A stretch of DNA of 64,000 nt. It comes from Omphiscola glabra. Taxonomy: Eukaryota > Mollusca > Gastropoda > Lymnaeidae. The stretch's first letter is position 1. Every line of letters begins with the position of its first letter. Both the position numbers and the translations under genes were made by a program. Below are positions 33,391-44,379 of the stretch, one piece after another. The stretch spans positions 8,081,793 to 8,145,792 of the forward strand of contig OZ024798.1 of the NCBI GenBank assembly GCA_964017045.1. Reading direction: 5' to 3'. The notes beneath the pieces are model-generated. The model was not told the DNA's origin. It saw only the letters and a program-made list of their open reading frames with translations, and did not search any database.

Positions 33391-33892
33391 TGTGAGTAGA
33401 TGTAGAAGATTGGATATGTGAGTAGATGTAGAAGAACTGACATGTCAGCAGATGTAGAAGAAATGACATGTCAGCAGATGTAGAAGAAATGACATGTGAG
33501 TAGATGTAGACGAACTGTCAGTGAGTAGATGTAGAAAAACTGACATTTCAGCAGATGTAGAAGAAATGACATGTGAGTAGATGTAGAAGAAATGACATGT
33601 GAGTAGATGTAGAAGAACTGACATGTGAGTAGATGTAGACGAACTGACATTTCAGCAGATGTAGAAGAAATGACATATGAGTAGATGTAGAATAAATGAC
33701 ATATGAGTAGATGTAGAAGAAATGACATGTGAGTAGATGTAGAAGAAGTGACATGTGAGCAGATGTAGAAGAAATGACGTGAGTAGATGTGTAGAAGAAC
33801 TGAAATGTCAGCAGATGTAGAAGAACTGACATGTGAATAGATGTAGAAGAGTAGACATGTGAATAGATGTAGAAGAACTAACAAGTGAACAT
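33391..33892. repeat. Minisatellite, 26-bp unit, about 19 copies, abutting the LINE
   Basis: Units resemble TGTGAGTAGATGTAGAAGAA followed by CTGACA, with GTCAGCAG and GTGAATAG variants and a few short units. Unit 1 is the LINE's target-site duplication. Long minus-strand frames of SSTSAHMS/YIYSHV type are repeat artefacts. Confidence 0.95.
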
Positions 33893-34167
33893 CCAACATA
33901 AAACTGGCCATGGTTAGAGGCGTGCGATGTCTAATCAATCCCTGTGATTTGTTTACTATAATCCCAAAGCAAATTTTCACGGGTAACAGTTTTTCTTAAA
34001 TGAAAAGAGTATTCTAAAGCCATGTAAATAACTCTGTCTGAGATTTTTCAATCACTAATTGTGTAGGGAGAAGACATCGAGGGCGCCGAAAGAAACGAGG
34101 GAGTCGTCTCAGTAAGCTTCTCCCCAGAAATATTTTGATAAATTCCAAATGACAAGACGCATTTTTT

Positions 34168-34230
34168 CACCTTGCCGTTTTGTCACTTGTCGTTTTGTCA
34201 CTTGTCGTTTTGTCACTTGTCGTTTTGTCT
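34168..34230. repeat. Short tandem repeat, 15-bp unit, 4 copies
   Basis: Unit CGTTTTGTCACTTGT. Confidence 0.95.
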
Positions 34231-34315
34231 GGTTACCGTAATGTACACTTTACTGTTAATCAATGTTTTTTATATATAAAAATTCTGCACAACTACTCTC
34301 TGTCTCACTATGTCT

Positions 34316-34323
34316 TTCTCTCT

Positions 34324-34354
<31 letters not shown>

Positions 34355-34355
34355 C
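34316..34355. repeat. TC microsatellite
   Basis: (TC)n with a few CCC interruptions. Confidence 0.95.
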
Positions 34356-35107
34356 ATATCCCATATTCTAGGACGTTCAAAGTAAAATACCTCATAGTTT
34401 TGTCTAAGCCTTCAACCTCAAATATGGCCCACACACACACAAAAGCAGCAACATCCAAACCACTCCCTCTCCCCCCCACCCCACAAATCTACGTTACACA
34501 TCCCAAAAAAAACCTCAAGCTTCTAAGCGAACACATTTGTATAAAACTATTTGGAACCCTGACTTGCGCATACATTACAGTTTAAATACATCGTGCACGA
34601 CCAGCGTATATATCTATCTATAGGATGCAACTGTCATTGGATTAAACGTCACGTTTCAATGGAAGATCGATACTAGATTTATTGGAACGTTTTTAATTTA
34701 TTTTTATGTCGACCCATTCAACGGAATTTACTGTAAGACTTCTACTCGCTCGGACCTGAATATGAAATGAAGGCACAATAATATCGTGTTGCTTGGGGAT
34801 CTAGGCTATTTTAAAGTCGTGTATCAGGATTCGGCAATGTCTTTGTAAATGTTGTGCCGTAGAACTGTATTCACCCGTGCCTACAAGTCAACCTTTTAAG
34901 ATGAATTTGTTTTATGTCATGCCATTTAATTATTTGTTCTCCTTCTCAGTATGTCATTGACATTCCCTCTACGCACAACGTTTGGCATCGCGTGACGTAG
35001 GGTTGGCGCCCCCCCCCTCCCACCCCTGGCTTCTTATTTCACTTGTCATGATCGTTGTCTTTTAATTTATTTTTAAAAAAGTCATTTGAATAAAAAAAAT
35101 ATTCTCT
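34356..35107. other. Unassigned sequence
   Basis: Nothing recognised on either strand. A C9 run lies near 35009. Confidence 0.4.
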
Positions 35108-35337
35108 CAGGCCAGGTCCTTTACCAGGCCAGGTCCTTTACCAGGTCAGGTCCTTTACGGCGTACAGCTGTGTGACTGACGTATAGCTGTGTGACTGGAG
35201 TACAGCTTTGTGTCTGGCGTACAGCTGTGTGTCTGTCGTACAGCTGTGTCTCTTTCGTACAGCTATGTGTCTGGCTTACATACAGCTATGTGAGTGGTGT
35301 ACAGCTGTGTGTGGCATACAGCTGTGTGTCTGGTTAC
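35108..35337. repeat. Two adjacent short minisatellites, 17-bp and about 18-19-bp units
   Basis: GGCCAGGTCCTTTACCA occurs three times, then about nine units of TACAGCTGTGTGTCTGGCG with indels. The two unrelated arrays share a junction at about 35158. Confidence 0.9.
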
Positions 35338-36389
35338 ATTTGAAAATTTGCAAGTTTGGCAGATCCTCAAATTATTTAGGGGTTCTAAGATACTTCTGGT
35401 TCAATTACGGTTTACATTTCTAGATCAAAAGCAATGGAAGTTTCTTTATTAAAGTAAAATTAAACTATTATTTCATTTACATACCTTAAGAAAAATGTCA
35501 ATAGAAAAAAATCTTGTTACCCGTAAAAATCTCAGGGCTTATAATTTTGATTATTTATTAATCTTAAGATTCCTACATGGGATTTTTCGGACATTCGAAT
35601 GTAATATTTATATTTATGTGTGAATTGCAATTGTCCGAGCCACTTACTCATCAGGGGATCCGTCTGCCATCAGGGGTCTATTCACCTATGGCTGAGACTA
35701 TTCCTCATGGGTTCAAGATCCCCCCTCACAGCTACATTAACACGTGTCGCTGCACAGCTTCATTTCTCTATATCGCACACAAAAGGAACAAAGCTTTATG
35801 GTTTTTTCCCTAAAATAACGGCGGAAAAATGTTAATGAAATATTCAGAAGTCAAAAACCATTCTGTCCACTCAGTCCGAGCCACGCTGGCAGCATCGCAC
35901 CACGCTAGACGGGGGGCGAGCACCCCAGACAAAATGCAAATCTATTAACTGTATTTAATCAATCCTATTATACAAAACAGTTCCCTGGGAAGTAGATGGT
36001 AAGGGGAAAGAACTGTCGCATTTTGTTTGCTGTGAAAATAACAGAAAAGTGTACGAGGGTAAGGAAATCTTCTACAAAATACTTGGACGTGAGCCAAGAT
36101 CCGGCATTATGGCCCTGTGTTCTAGAGGGGCAATCAGGAAGTCTGGTGGCTATAGGAACAGGTTTAGCTATAGAGATTTGTGGGTAGGGCATGGGTTCTT
36201 AACCGTGTGTGTTTCTTGGACCCCTTTGCCTGTCAGATAACTTTAAACAAAATGCAAAGTTACATTACAAAAGAAAGTCAGCTCGCTGGATGCCCTGACA
36301 CCTTTCAAATGCGCCCTTATCTATAGGAACTAGGAAAACAATAGAAACTTGTGTAGCTATGGGAATATTGAGATTTAGAATCTAGAGTA
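35338..36389. other. Unassigned sequence
   Basis: Several 60-75 codon frames without recognised homology. A GGTTCAAGATCC word near 35709 resembles a polymerase III B box, but no A box or tRNA-like fold goes with it. Confidence 0.35.
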
Positions 36390-36612
36390 AATGAGGTAGC
36401 TAGCATAACTGTGACATCTAGAATGTATAACAAATGAGGTAACTAGGGTAACTGTGACATCTAGAATGTAGATAAATGAGGTAGCTAGGGTAACTGTGAC
36501 ATCTAGAATGTAGAACAAATGAGGTAGCTAGGGTAACTGGGACATCTAGAATGTAGAACAAATGAGGTAGCTAGGGTAACTGGGACATCTAGAATTTAGA
36601 ACAAATGAGGTA
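36390..36612. repeat. Minisatellite, about 43-bp unit, about 5 copies
   Basis: Units contain AATGAGGTAGCTAGGGTAAC and GACATCTAGAATGTAGA. Confidence 0.95.
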
Positions 36613-37965
36613 GTAAATACTTTAAAAACTAGTCTAGTACATTTACTGACAGATTAAAAAAAAAATTTTTTTTACAACTGGTAACCATGAAAATATATTC
36701 GGCATTACAGCAGTGGTCCTCAAAGGCGGATGAACCATTAAGCATTTATCCAAACCGCGGCAATGACCGGCGCAGAATCTGTTGATATTTTTTATCAGCA
36801 TTAAATAAAGCTCTACAAATTTGATGATTTTATTTTGAACACTCCTAGGAATCTTCACGGAAGTTGTCAACGCGTGCGCACCACAACACCGCACGCACCA
36901 TTGTGCACGGTCATCAGTGCATGGCGTTTGCCACATTTAAATAAATAAAAACTCTCGTTGACAAAAATTTTTAACGTTGCCGGAAATCTATCAATATTTT
37001 AAATGTTTACATATCGAAAGGGGGGGGGGGCGGGGGAGATTATTTTAGTATGAGGAATGTATTGATAGGAAGAGCCAAGGATTTTAAGAATATTGAATAG
37101 GCGTGCTGCTGGGTGGTGGGGGTTGAAGGAGGGGGGGGGTTAAATGATGAGTATTTGAGTGCAGGTATGTGGTTGAGAGTTTAATCGGTGTGTTTACATT
37201 TATATGAGCCAGCCAGAGGGAGGTGAGGGGTAGGGTGGCTGGGGACGGCTGGCCGTGGAATCGAAAAGGTGTTGCCCATTAGTTTATTTGACACAAACCA
37301 GGATCACTGTTTGTCTACTCTAGTGTATCGATCCTCATTAACACTTCTCTCAAATCAAGCAGTATATACTGTAACTGTAGTGCACAGAGTCCATTCCATG
37401 AAGGACATTGAGTTGGATAAAAAGCAGCTAAAACTAAAAAGACTTGTGTTGCTGTTTTTTTGCACAGGAACTGACGTCTGCTTTGAAAGATTGCGTTATG
37501 ATTTATTAGTTTGTCGCCGAATAAAAAAATTTCCTCCCAGGGGGTGTCGACTTCTCGCTAACATCTCGCCGCAAGTCACCGCGTCACGAGAGTTGCGCCA
37601 TCGGACGATTCCAAAAAGTATCGATTTTACTGCTTATGTAACTGAATAGAATAAAAAAAAACATACTTAAATGACGTAATGCGTGCGGTACTCTCAGTGA
37701 AATCATTTGTTTGTTTACCAACCTTTTAGGACACACACCAATAAGACAATGAATGGCATTGTGGAACTTTCCTTTTAAAAACCTATCAATTTAAATTGTG
37801 CAGCTTAAGCTTGCGGCAAACTCTTAGTCGTGCCGAGGAAAAGAGTCGCCCGGGGCTAAGCCTGAATATGGCAACCATTCATATATAGAAAAAAAGCCAC
37901 CCGGCAACATAACGGGGGCGCCAACATCATATTTAGATAGGATTTTTATAGTGAATTACATTATA
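36613..37965. other. Unassigned sequence with G runs
   Basis: G runs lie near 37021 and 37129. A 126-codon plus-strand frame (37269-37649) is unrecognised and has no splice context. Confidence 0.35.
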
Positions 37966-37990
37966 AAATGCCATGCACTTCATATAAATG

Positions 37991-38088
37991 TCTCTTTTGC
38001 TAATATTTTTATGTAAAGCGCGGTGAGCCTAGCCTTAGGCTGGGGTACCGCGCTATATAAGACAACTAATAATGATAATAAGAATAAT
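37991..38088 (+). mobile_element. 98-bp 3' end of the CR1/L2-like LINE
   Basis: Begins within the 3' UTR (TTTTGCTAATATTTTTATGT) and matches the 3' terminus of the LINE at 32074-33390, including GGGGTACCGCGCTATATAAG and an AATAAT tail. A 25-bp target-site duplication beginning AAATGCCATG, with one mismatch, lies at 37966-37990 and 38089-38113. Extreme 5' truncation. Confidence 0.88.
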
Positions 38089-38325
38089 AAATGCCATGTA
38101 CTTCATATAAATGCCATGTACTTCATATAAATGTCATGTACTTCATATAAATGCCAAGTGCTTCACATAAATGACATGCACTTCATATAAATGCCATGCA
38201 CTTCATATAAATGCCATGCACTTCATATAAATGCCATGTACTTCAGATAAATGCCATGTACTTCATTTAAATGCCATGTACTTCATATAAATGACATGTA
38301 CTTCATATAAATGACATGTGTCATG
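38089..38325. repeat. Minisatellite, 20-bp unit, about 12 copies, starting at a LINE duplication
   Basis: Unit AAATGCCATGTACTTCATAT. The first 1.25 units are the target-site duplication of the LINE tail at 37991-38088. The duplication itself begins and ends with AAATG, which provides 20-bp spaced homology for slippage. Confidence 0.93.
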
Positions 38326-39054
38326 TGTGAAATGTATATGTTGTGTTTGGGAGCGTACTTATGGTAGATCGCCCAGAGGGGCGCGCATTTGGTCACAGCA
38401 CAACAATTCTTGATTGCACGCGAGACGCCACCCAACGAAAAATGAATAATGTTGACCACACATAATATGATGTTAAAAGTCATTAAAATTTGAATAGTTT
38501 TTAGAAAACAAGAGAATAAGTATTTTAAAAGTAATTATTTAAAAAATGCTAGAAAAAAGAACAACTCGCGAATATCCCGAAGTGAAATATAAAGTCAACA
38601 AGTATGGCGGTCTACTGACTGATACAACAGCCTCGTTTTGAAGCACGGGAAATCCGAGATGGGACGCTAATGTCATAATTATCTGACCTTGACTGTCCAT
38701 TCGGTTAGTCACATGATGTCTGACGGGATGTCGGGTAGCAGACGGGCGGAAGACGACAGATAACTATTATCGGGAAAGAAGAGACGTTTCGGAAAGATTT
38801 CACGTGACGTCACATGACGTTAACCACAATCATTTTCCGAAAATGAAACGCACCAAAAAAATCCCAACTTTAGCCCAGTGTCTCTCAAACTTTGAAGTAA
38901 GTCAACAATTAAGGGATTGAATTTTAGTAGCAGGCTGGTCACCAAAACATTTAAGTGTGTATGTTGATGACATGGTCAAAAACTGCAATAACAGCTTGCT
39001 ATCCAAAAGTCCGCTTTGCTATTGTAAACAATCCCATTATAATTGAATATATAT
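38326..39054. other. Unassigned sequence
   Basis: No gene recognised. CACGTGACGTCACATGACGT at 38802-38821 clusters CACGTG, TGACGTCA and ATGACGT motifs, which resemble E-box and CRE sites. Confidence 0.35.
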
Positions 39055-39402
39055 TTGATCAACGCCTTGCCTTTTGTTCCATACAGTTGCATTTATTGGT
39101 GACATCCAGATATTTGATCATCGTTTTGCGTTGTTCTATACAGTTGCATTTATTGGTGACATCCAGATATTTGATCATCGCCTTGCAATTTGTTCTATAC
39201 AGTTGCATTTATTGGTGACATCCAGATTTTTGATAATCGCCTTGCCATTTGTTCCATACAGTTGCATTTATTGGTGACATCCAGATATTTGATCATCGCC
39301 TTGCCATTTGTTCCATACAGTTGCATTTATTGGTGACATCCAGATATTTGATCATAGCCTTGCCATTTGTTCCATACAGTTGCATTTATTGGTGACATCC
39401 AG
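39055..39402. repeat. Minisatellite, about 59-bp unit, 6 copies
   Basis: Units contain ATACAGTTGCATTTATTGG, TGACATCCAGATATTTGATC and GCCTTGCCATTTGTTCC. One early copy is shortened. Confidence 0.95.
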
Positions 39403-39519
39403 ATTTTCCCCATACCAAAACATTAGACCCTACACTGATAGACATGGATTTGGTAAACAAAGTGTGACGTAATTGGTAGTTGCTATTCGTAGGAAGTCAA
39501 ATCTAATCGGAATGAAGCC

Positions 39520-39845
39520 TCTAACGCCCTCAGCCTCAGACGCCCTCAACCTCCAAAGACTATTTGGAAAAACATCCTCAGCCTCTAATATCCTCAACCT
39601 TCAACGCCCTCAGCCTCCAATGCCCTCAACCTTCAACGCCTTCAACCTTCAACGCCCTCAACCTTCAAAGCCCTCAACCTTCAACGCCCTCAACCTTCGA
39701 AGCCCTCAACATTGAAGCCCTCAACCTTCAATGCCCTCAACCTTCAACGCCCTCAACCTTCAAAGCCCTCAACCTTGAAGCCCTGATCTCCAGCGCTCCC
39801 AACCTACGACTCCTTAAACCTCCAAGACTCTCAACCTCCAACACC
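39520..39845. repeat. Minisatellite, 15-bp unit, about 20 degenerate copies
   Basis: Unit CCTCAACCTTCAACG, with CCTCCAA, AAAGCC and GAAGCC variants. Five codons per unit create two open plus frames. Confidence 0.93.
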
Positions 39846-40930
39846 TAAAGGTTTATTGCCCACCACGCCAAATCCGCCCTCCTACTCTTGAGTTTACAAC
39901 CAAACCCCCCCCCCCCACACCCCAAAAGCCCCACATCAACGCTGATTAGACACGTGTTTGATCAGTTGTGTATGGCAGTTATTGATCGATACATGGCAAT
40001 CAAAGTAAGTACGCCTCTACGCCATAGCTCCTAGCGTATATAGAAGCATACGTTTGGTGGAATCGTGATATGTACAAAGTATATGTCGTATTGAATGTTA
40101 TTTCATGCAGCCTTTAATGTATGTAGCATGTATGATAATATTACAAAACATAATTTTAGCAGATCTTCAAACATGCACTTTAATATATAGTGTTTTCTTT
40201 ATAGTGTTTTTTATATAGTGTTTTCTTTATAGTGTTTTCTTTATAGTGTTTAATGTGTAGCATTTATTGTTGCTTGTATTGTAGTATGTGTGCTATGTTG
40301 GCGATTATATTTTTTTGGTATCGTTTATAGTAGCAAATTATTGTTATACTATACAATGGCGACCGCAATGTGTGAACTTTCCATGTACTATTCAAGTAAT
40401 GGACTTTAAAAACTTCCCATAGCCCCACACACCCCACCACCCCCCATCATCGGTTCGCCACCGACCTTGAACTATATTAATATTTTAATGCGCCATCCCT
40501 TTTTACACCGCATATTTGTTACAACTGTTTCCGTAAAAGAAAAGAAAATATGACGCACCAAAGGTACTTACGGTACTCAGCGCAGTTATCGGGAATTTAT
40601 TCAGTGAAATCAACGCCATCTTGTAGCGTTAGTGTGACATTGTTACATAGAGAATTATGCATTTTTATTTTTAATGTACGATTTCTTGCTTTATTACGTT
40701 AGCATTTATTGTTATACGATTGTAGCATTTATTGATGCATTTATTTTTACGTCGTCTTTTAAGTCCTTTTTTTTGTAATTGAAAATTGATATACATGTCA
40801 GTTTTGATGATCGATGGATTTAATGATTTATTTTAGCCTTTTTAATTAGGAGCACAGAATAGTTAAAGATTCCAAATATTCATTAGGATATTGAGTTGAC
40901 TGGACGCTGACCTGACAAAAATTCATATTA
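39846..40930. other. AT-rich sequence with a small 15-bp repeat
   Basis: TAGTGTTTTCTTTATA-like units occur about five times at 40187-40262. A C12 run lies near 39906. No gene recognised. Confidence 0.45.
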
Positions 40931-40952
40931 TATATAGATATATATATATATA
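40931..40952. repeat. TA microsatellite, left flank of the Tigger-like element
   Basis: (TA)n with one GA interruption, ending in the TA target-site copy. Confidence 0.9.
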
Positions 40953-41844
40953 CAGTGGAACCTCTCATAACGAGCACCTCTCATAACGAGTAATTCGCAT
41001 AACGAGCAAACAAAATGTGAAGAAGTTGCTCCCTTAACGAAAGACATTTCGCATAACGAGTTACGCAGATAGGGGAAGTCCCCTTTCCAGACATTCACTT
41101 CTGCTTGGAAAAAACTTTGGCCAGAGAGTGTTTTTGAATGTGATTTTGAAACAGTATCTGTGGAGTCTACAGTTAACGAGATTGTGTCATTGGCCAATAT
41201 CATGGGACTCGAGGTGGACAACAAGATATTGAAGAGCTTGTGAGAGAGATCAGTCAAGAGTTGACCACCGAAGAGCTTATGGAGTTGCATCGTGTTTCAC
41301 AGCAAGAAATTATGGCTGAGAGCTTATTAATGGAGGAAGAAGTAACAGAGCAACAATCTTCTAGCGCAATAAGAGAAATGCTGAAAGCATGAGAAACTGT
41401 TGCATCGTACACTGAGAAGCATCACCCCAATAAGGAGGTGGCTATTCACCCCAATAAGGAGGTGGCTATTCGTGCTACAAATTTATTCAATGATAATGTT
41501 GTGACACATTTTCCTCAAATTTAGAAGCGTCGGCAAAAACAAAAGTCTTTAGACAGTTTTCTAGTTACAAAGGATTAATTATTTGTCATAAATTCATATT
41601 TTTATTTACGTTTTTTGTTTCAAATCTAAATTGTATTCCAAATTGTTACACTCCTTAACAATTCATAAGTCATTTTATTTGAATAAATGTTAATAAACAA
41701 TTTTGAAAAATAAGTAATTTTACAGCATGGAACGCATTATCGTATTTTACATTGATTTGTATGGGAAAAATTGTTTCGTTTAACGAGTGTTTCGCATAAC
41801 GAGTAAGATTCTGGAACGAATTATGCTCGTTATGAGAGGTTCCA

Positions 41845-41847
<3 letters not shown>
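40953..41847 (+). mobile_element. Tigger/pogo-like DNA transposon remnant, 895 bp
   Basis: Perfect 23-bp terminal inverted repeats begin CAGTGGAACCTCTC at both ends, with TA on each side, as in Tc1/mariner-pogo elements. ATAACGAG words recur inside both ends and may be transposase-binding subrepeats. The plus strand keeps a decayed transposase C-terminus: NEIVSLANIMGLEVDNKI near 41177, then stops and shifts, and finally KRRQKQKSLDSFLVTKD before a stop at 41574. QKSLDSFL fits the PCNA-box-like tail seen in Tigger transposases. The DNA-binding and catalytic domains are deleted. A 24-bp internal tandem duplication lies at 41423-41470. Confidence 0.9.

Positions 41848-41905
<58 letters not shown>
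41848..41905. repeat. TA microsatellite, right flank of the Tigger-like element
   Basis: (TA)n, about 29 dinucleotides, starting with the right TA target-site copy. Confidence 0.95.
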
Positions 41906-41909
<4 letters not shown>

Positions 41910-43213
41910 CTTCCTTGACGATAAAACACAATTGACTGATGCTCCACATACATAGTAATATATTAGTGAACACATGTGATGTTAAATGTTATGGGCTGTT
42001 CAAGACAGTACATATACAACCGCACAGTATTTAAAAACACTTTAATATAAAACAAATGGATAATTTGTCTCACGAGTCGGAAAAGTAGACCAGGTGAGTC
42101 GGTGCCAAAGTATTTTTAAGATACTGAAGAATTATTTTTTTTCTGTTCAAAACATAGTTTTGAAAGTACTGTCATAGAGCTGTATATATGATGACTATAG
42201 AGGTTTTTAAACTTTTCAGTGTGGCGGACCAGCTTGAATGAATTCACATAAGAGTGGGGGCAGGTGCCCGATTTATAGATGTATAATCTTTGTTGCAGCA
42301 TTATTTCTTCCACTCATAATTATGGACAAGCAACGGTGGTCTAGTGGACCAAAAGTCTGTAAACATGACTTTAAATATGAGAATTAGGTGAGCAAATTAG
42401 AATTATTATCTAGAGACTGGTGCACTGTTGTTAAACGCCATATTTGTTAACAGAAGTTATGCCTCTATATTTTTTTACGATGCCGATTAAAAAATTTCAC
42501 TACACAAGTTTTTTAAATTTTCTATAATTTAAAAGGTCAGTCAATATTTCACTTTATTTCAATATATGGAAAGCTCACTTCAGACAAAAGGTGTGTACGT
42601 TTAAGAGCTGTGAACCAAAGATATCATGAATTTTTAATATAATGACCCATTCAAATATATAGAAAGAAGGTTGGGCGAGTGTATAAAATGCGAGAAGAGT
42701 TGCACAATCTATAACAATAATTCCAGATGGCGCTCGATATACCAACCAATGCTAGTATTGGATGAAGAAAGCAGAGAATGAGAGCGCAGCACGGTGCGCA
42801 ATGAGAGCGCGGCGGACAAAAAATAAACAACAGCTCGGGAATTATTATTATAGATAGGTCCATTTATGAAGTTCATTGAAAGTTGCACGCATGGTAACAA
42901 CAGGTCTATAAGGAATGATAGACGATATTTTTGTATCTTTTTCGGTGTTTTTAAACAGGTTTCTCCGCACCTCTTACAGGAAAAGTGCCTCTGGAAGTTC
43001 TAGCGTACTTTACACACCTGGCTTTTGTGATAATAAATACAAGGATCTTTCAAGATGCTATTGAACTGGCCAGATTTTGTCTGAGACGAAATCACAGGCA
43101 CGTTACAGACGCACGCACTACCTTTACCGGGAATAACACAAGATATTGATAATACATTTTTAAAAATAGTTTTGAAATAAATGATACTTTGGATTAAACA
43201 GATCACGTGGATT
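41906..43213. other. AT-rich sequence, no gene recognised
   Basis: GGTTTTTAAACTTTTCAGTG near 42203 resembles the end of a hAT element, but no partner end was found. Only short ORFs are present. Confidence 0.4.
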
Positions 43214-43279
43214 CACAGCTATAGACACATCTGTAGACACGGCTATAGACACAGCGATAGACACAGCGATAGACACGGC
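43214..43279. repeat. 12-bp minisatellite, left portion
   Basis: About 5.5 units of ACGGCTATAGAC type (ACATCTGTAGAC, ACAGCGATAGAC variants), ending where a LINE fragment begins. Confidence 0.92.
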
Positions 43280-43580
43280 AGTTACGGCTCATACCAGCGA
43301 GAAGCCAGTATAGGAACTTCTCATTCCTACCAAAGACAATCAGGGACTGGAACAAGCTTTCAAAAGGAACAGTTGAGGCGACAACACTTGACTCATTTGC
43401 GTCTATTGCCTCAGGCCTTCCAACCCCTAGTGCATGATACCCTCAAACAGTTACTCTTGTAACCAGTGAAATATCCTCATCAACACCAGGCACAGAGACA
43501 TTGCAAATCCCATCTACATTCATAGGAGCCATACTGATCAATAAATTGATCGTGGGCCCTTAATATATAGAAGAAGAAGA
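43280..43580 (+). mobile_element. LINE 3' fragment inserted in the 12-bp array
   Basis: The plus strand starts in a coding tail (LRLIPARSQYRNFSFLPKTI, then RDWNKLSKGTVEATTLDSF) that resembles the C-terminus after the reverse transcriptase in CR1/Jockey-group elements. It stops after PTPSA, followed by a 3' UTR and an (AAG)n tail. The 9-bp AGACACGGC lies on both sides (43271-43279, 43581-43589) and is part of the array unit. This is a different family from the LINEs at 18 and 32 kb. Confidence 0.85.
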
Positions 43581-44012
43581 AGACACGGCTATAGACACGA
43601 ATATATACACGGCTATAGACACGGCTATAGACACAGCGGTAGACACGGCTATAGACACATCTATAGACACGGCCATAGACATATCTATAGACACGGCTAT
43701 AGACACATCTATAGACACGGCTATAGACACATCTATAGACACGGCTATAGACACGGCTATAGACACAGCGATAGACACGGCTATAGACATATCTATAGAC
43801 ACGGCTATAGACACAGCGATAGACACGGCTATAGACACATCTATAGACACGGCTATAGACACAGCGATAGACACGGCTATAGTCACTGTTATTGACATGG
43901 CTATAGACACGGCTATTGGCACGGCTATAGACACGGCTATGGACACAGCTGTAGACACGGCAATAGACACGGCTATACACACGGCTATAGACACGGCTAT
44001 AGACACTGTGAA
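43581..44012. repeat. 12-bp minisatellite, right portion, about 36 copies
   Basis: Units ACGGCTATAGAC, ACATCTATAGAC and ACAGCGATAGAC are interspersed in a non-random order: pairs of ACGGC and ACATC recur. Four codons per unit keep the minus strand open for 178 codons (VYSR)n, which is not a gene. Confidence 0.95.
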
Positions 44013-44379
44013 TCAACTACGCATAGAATCACAATAAAAGATAATCTCACAATTTATGTTTTAGACGGGAAATCCATTGGGATATGGATATGAAAACAAA
44101 ACCTATAGCGTTGTTATCCCATGGTCAGACGATAACAGTTTGAGATCCGGTTCTCAAATAGTTCACCGAGATACAGATGTCGGAATGGAGCCGTAAAGAG
44201 AGATAACAGTAATGTGACATCAGGAATCGATGACTCGACTCAGAGTCTGACTACATGATTACAGTAATCGATACATAAATGTACTTTAATTGCGGGGCCT
44301 TGTGTCGGCAGAGAATCGATTCTACACACCTCGTGACTGTTATGGTGGTGGGAAGATTATCGCAGTTCCGATTTGTTTT
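44013..44379. other. Unassigned sequence
   Basis: No feature seen. Confidence 0.4.

Noticed and set aside
33471..33980. 169-codon minus-strand frame rich in SSTS and YIYSHV
   Set aside because: Created by the 26-bp array; frame changes follow unit length changes.
35690..35725. Polymerase III B-box-like GGTTCAAGATCC
   Set aside because: No matching A box upstream, so no SINE or tRNA call.
36705..36930. hAT-like start CAGTGGTCCTCAAAGG
   Set aside because: No inverse right end or 8-bp duplication was found downstream.
38872..38900. hAT-like start CAGTGTCTCTCAAACTTTG
   Set aside because: No partner end within a plausible distance.
42195..42240. hAT-like words TTTTTAAACTTTTCAGTG and GGCGGACC
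   Set aside because: Probably an old element end, but the outer terminus and partner are missing, so no element is called.
43480..44016. 178-codon (VYSR)n minus-strand frame
   Set aside because: A by-product of a 12-bp array. It also runs into LINE-derived sequence.
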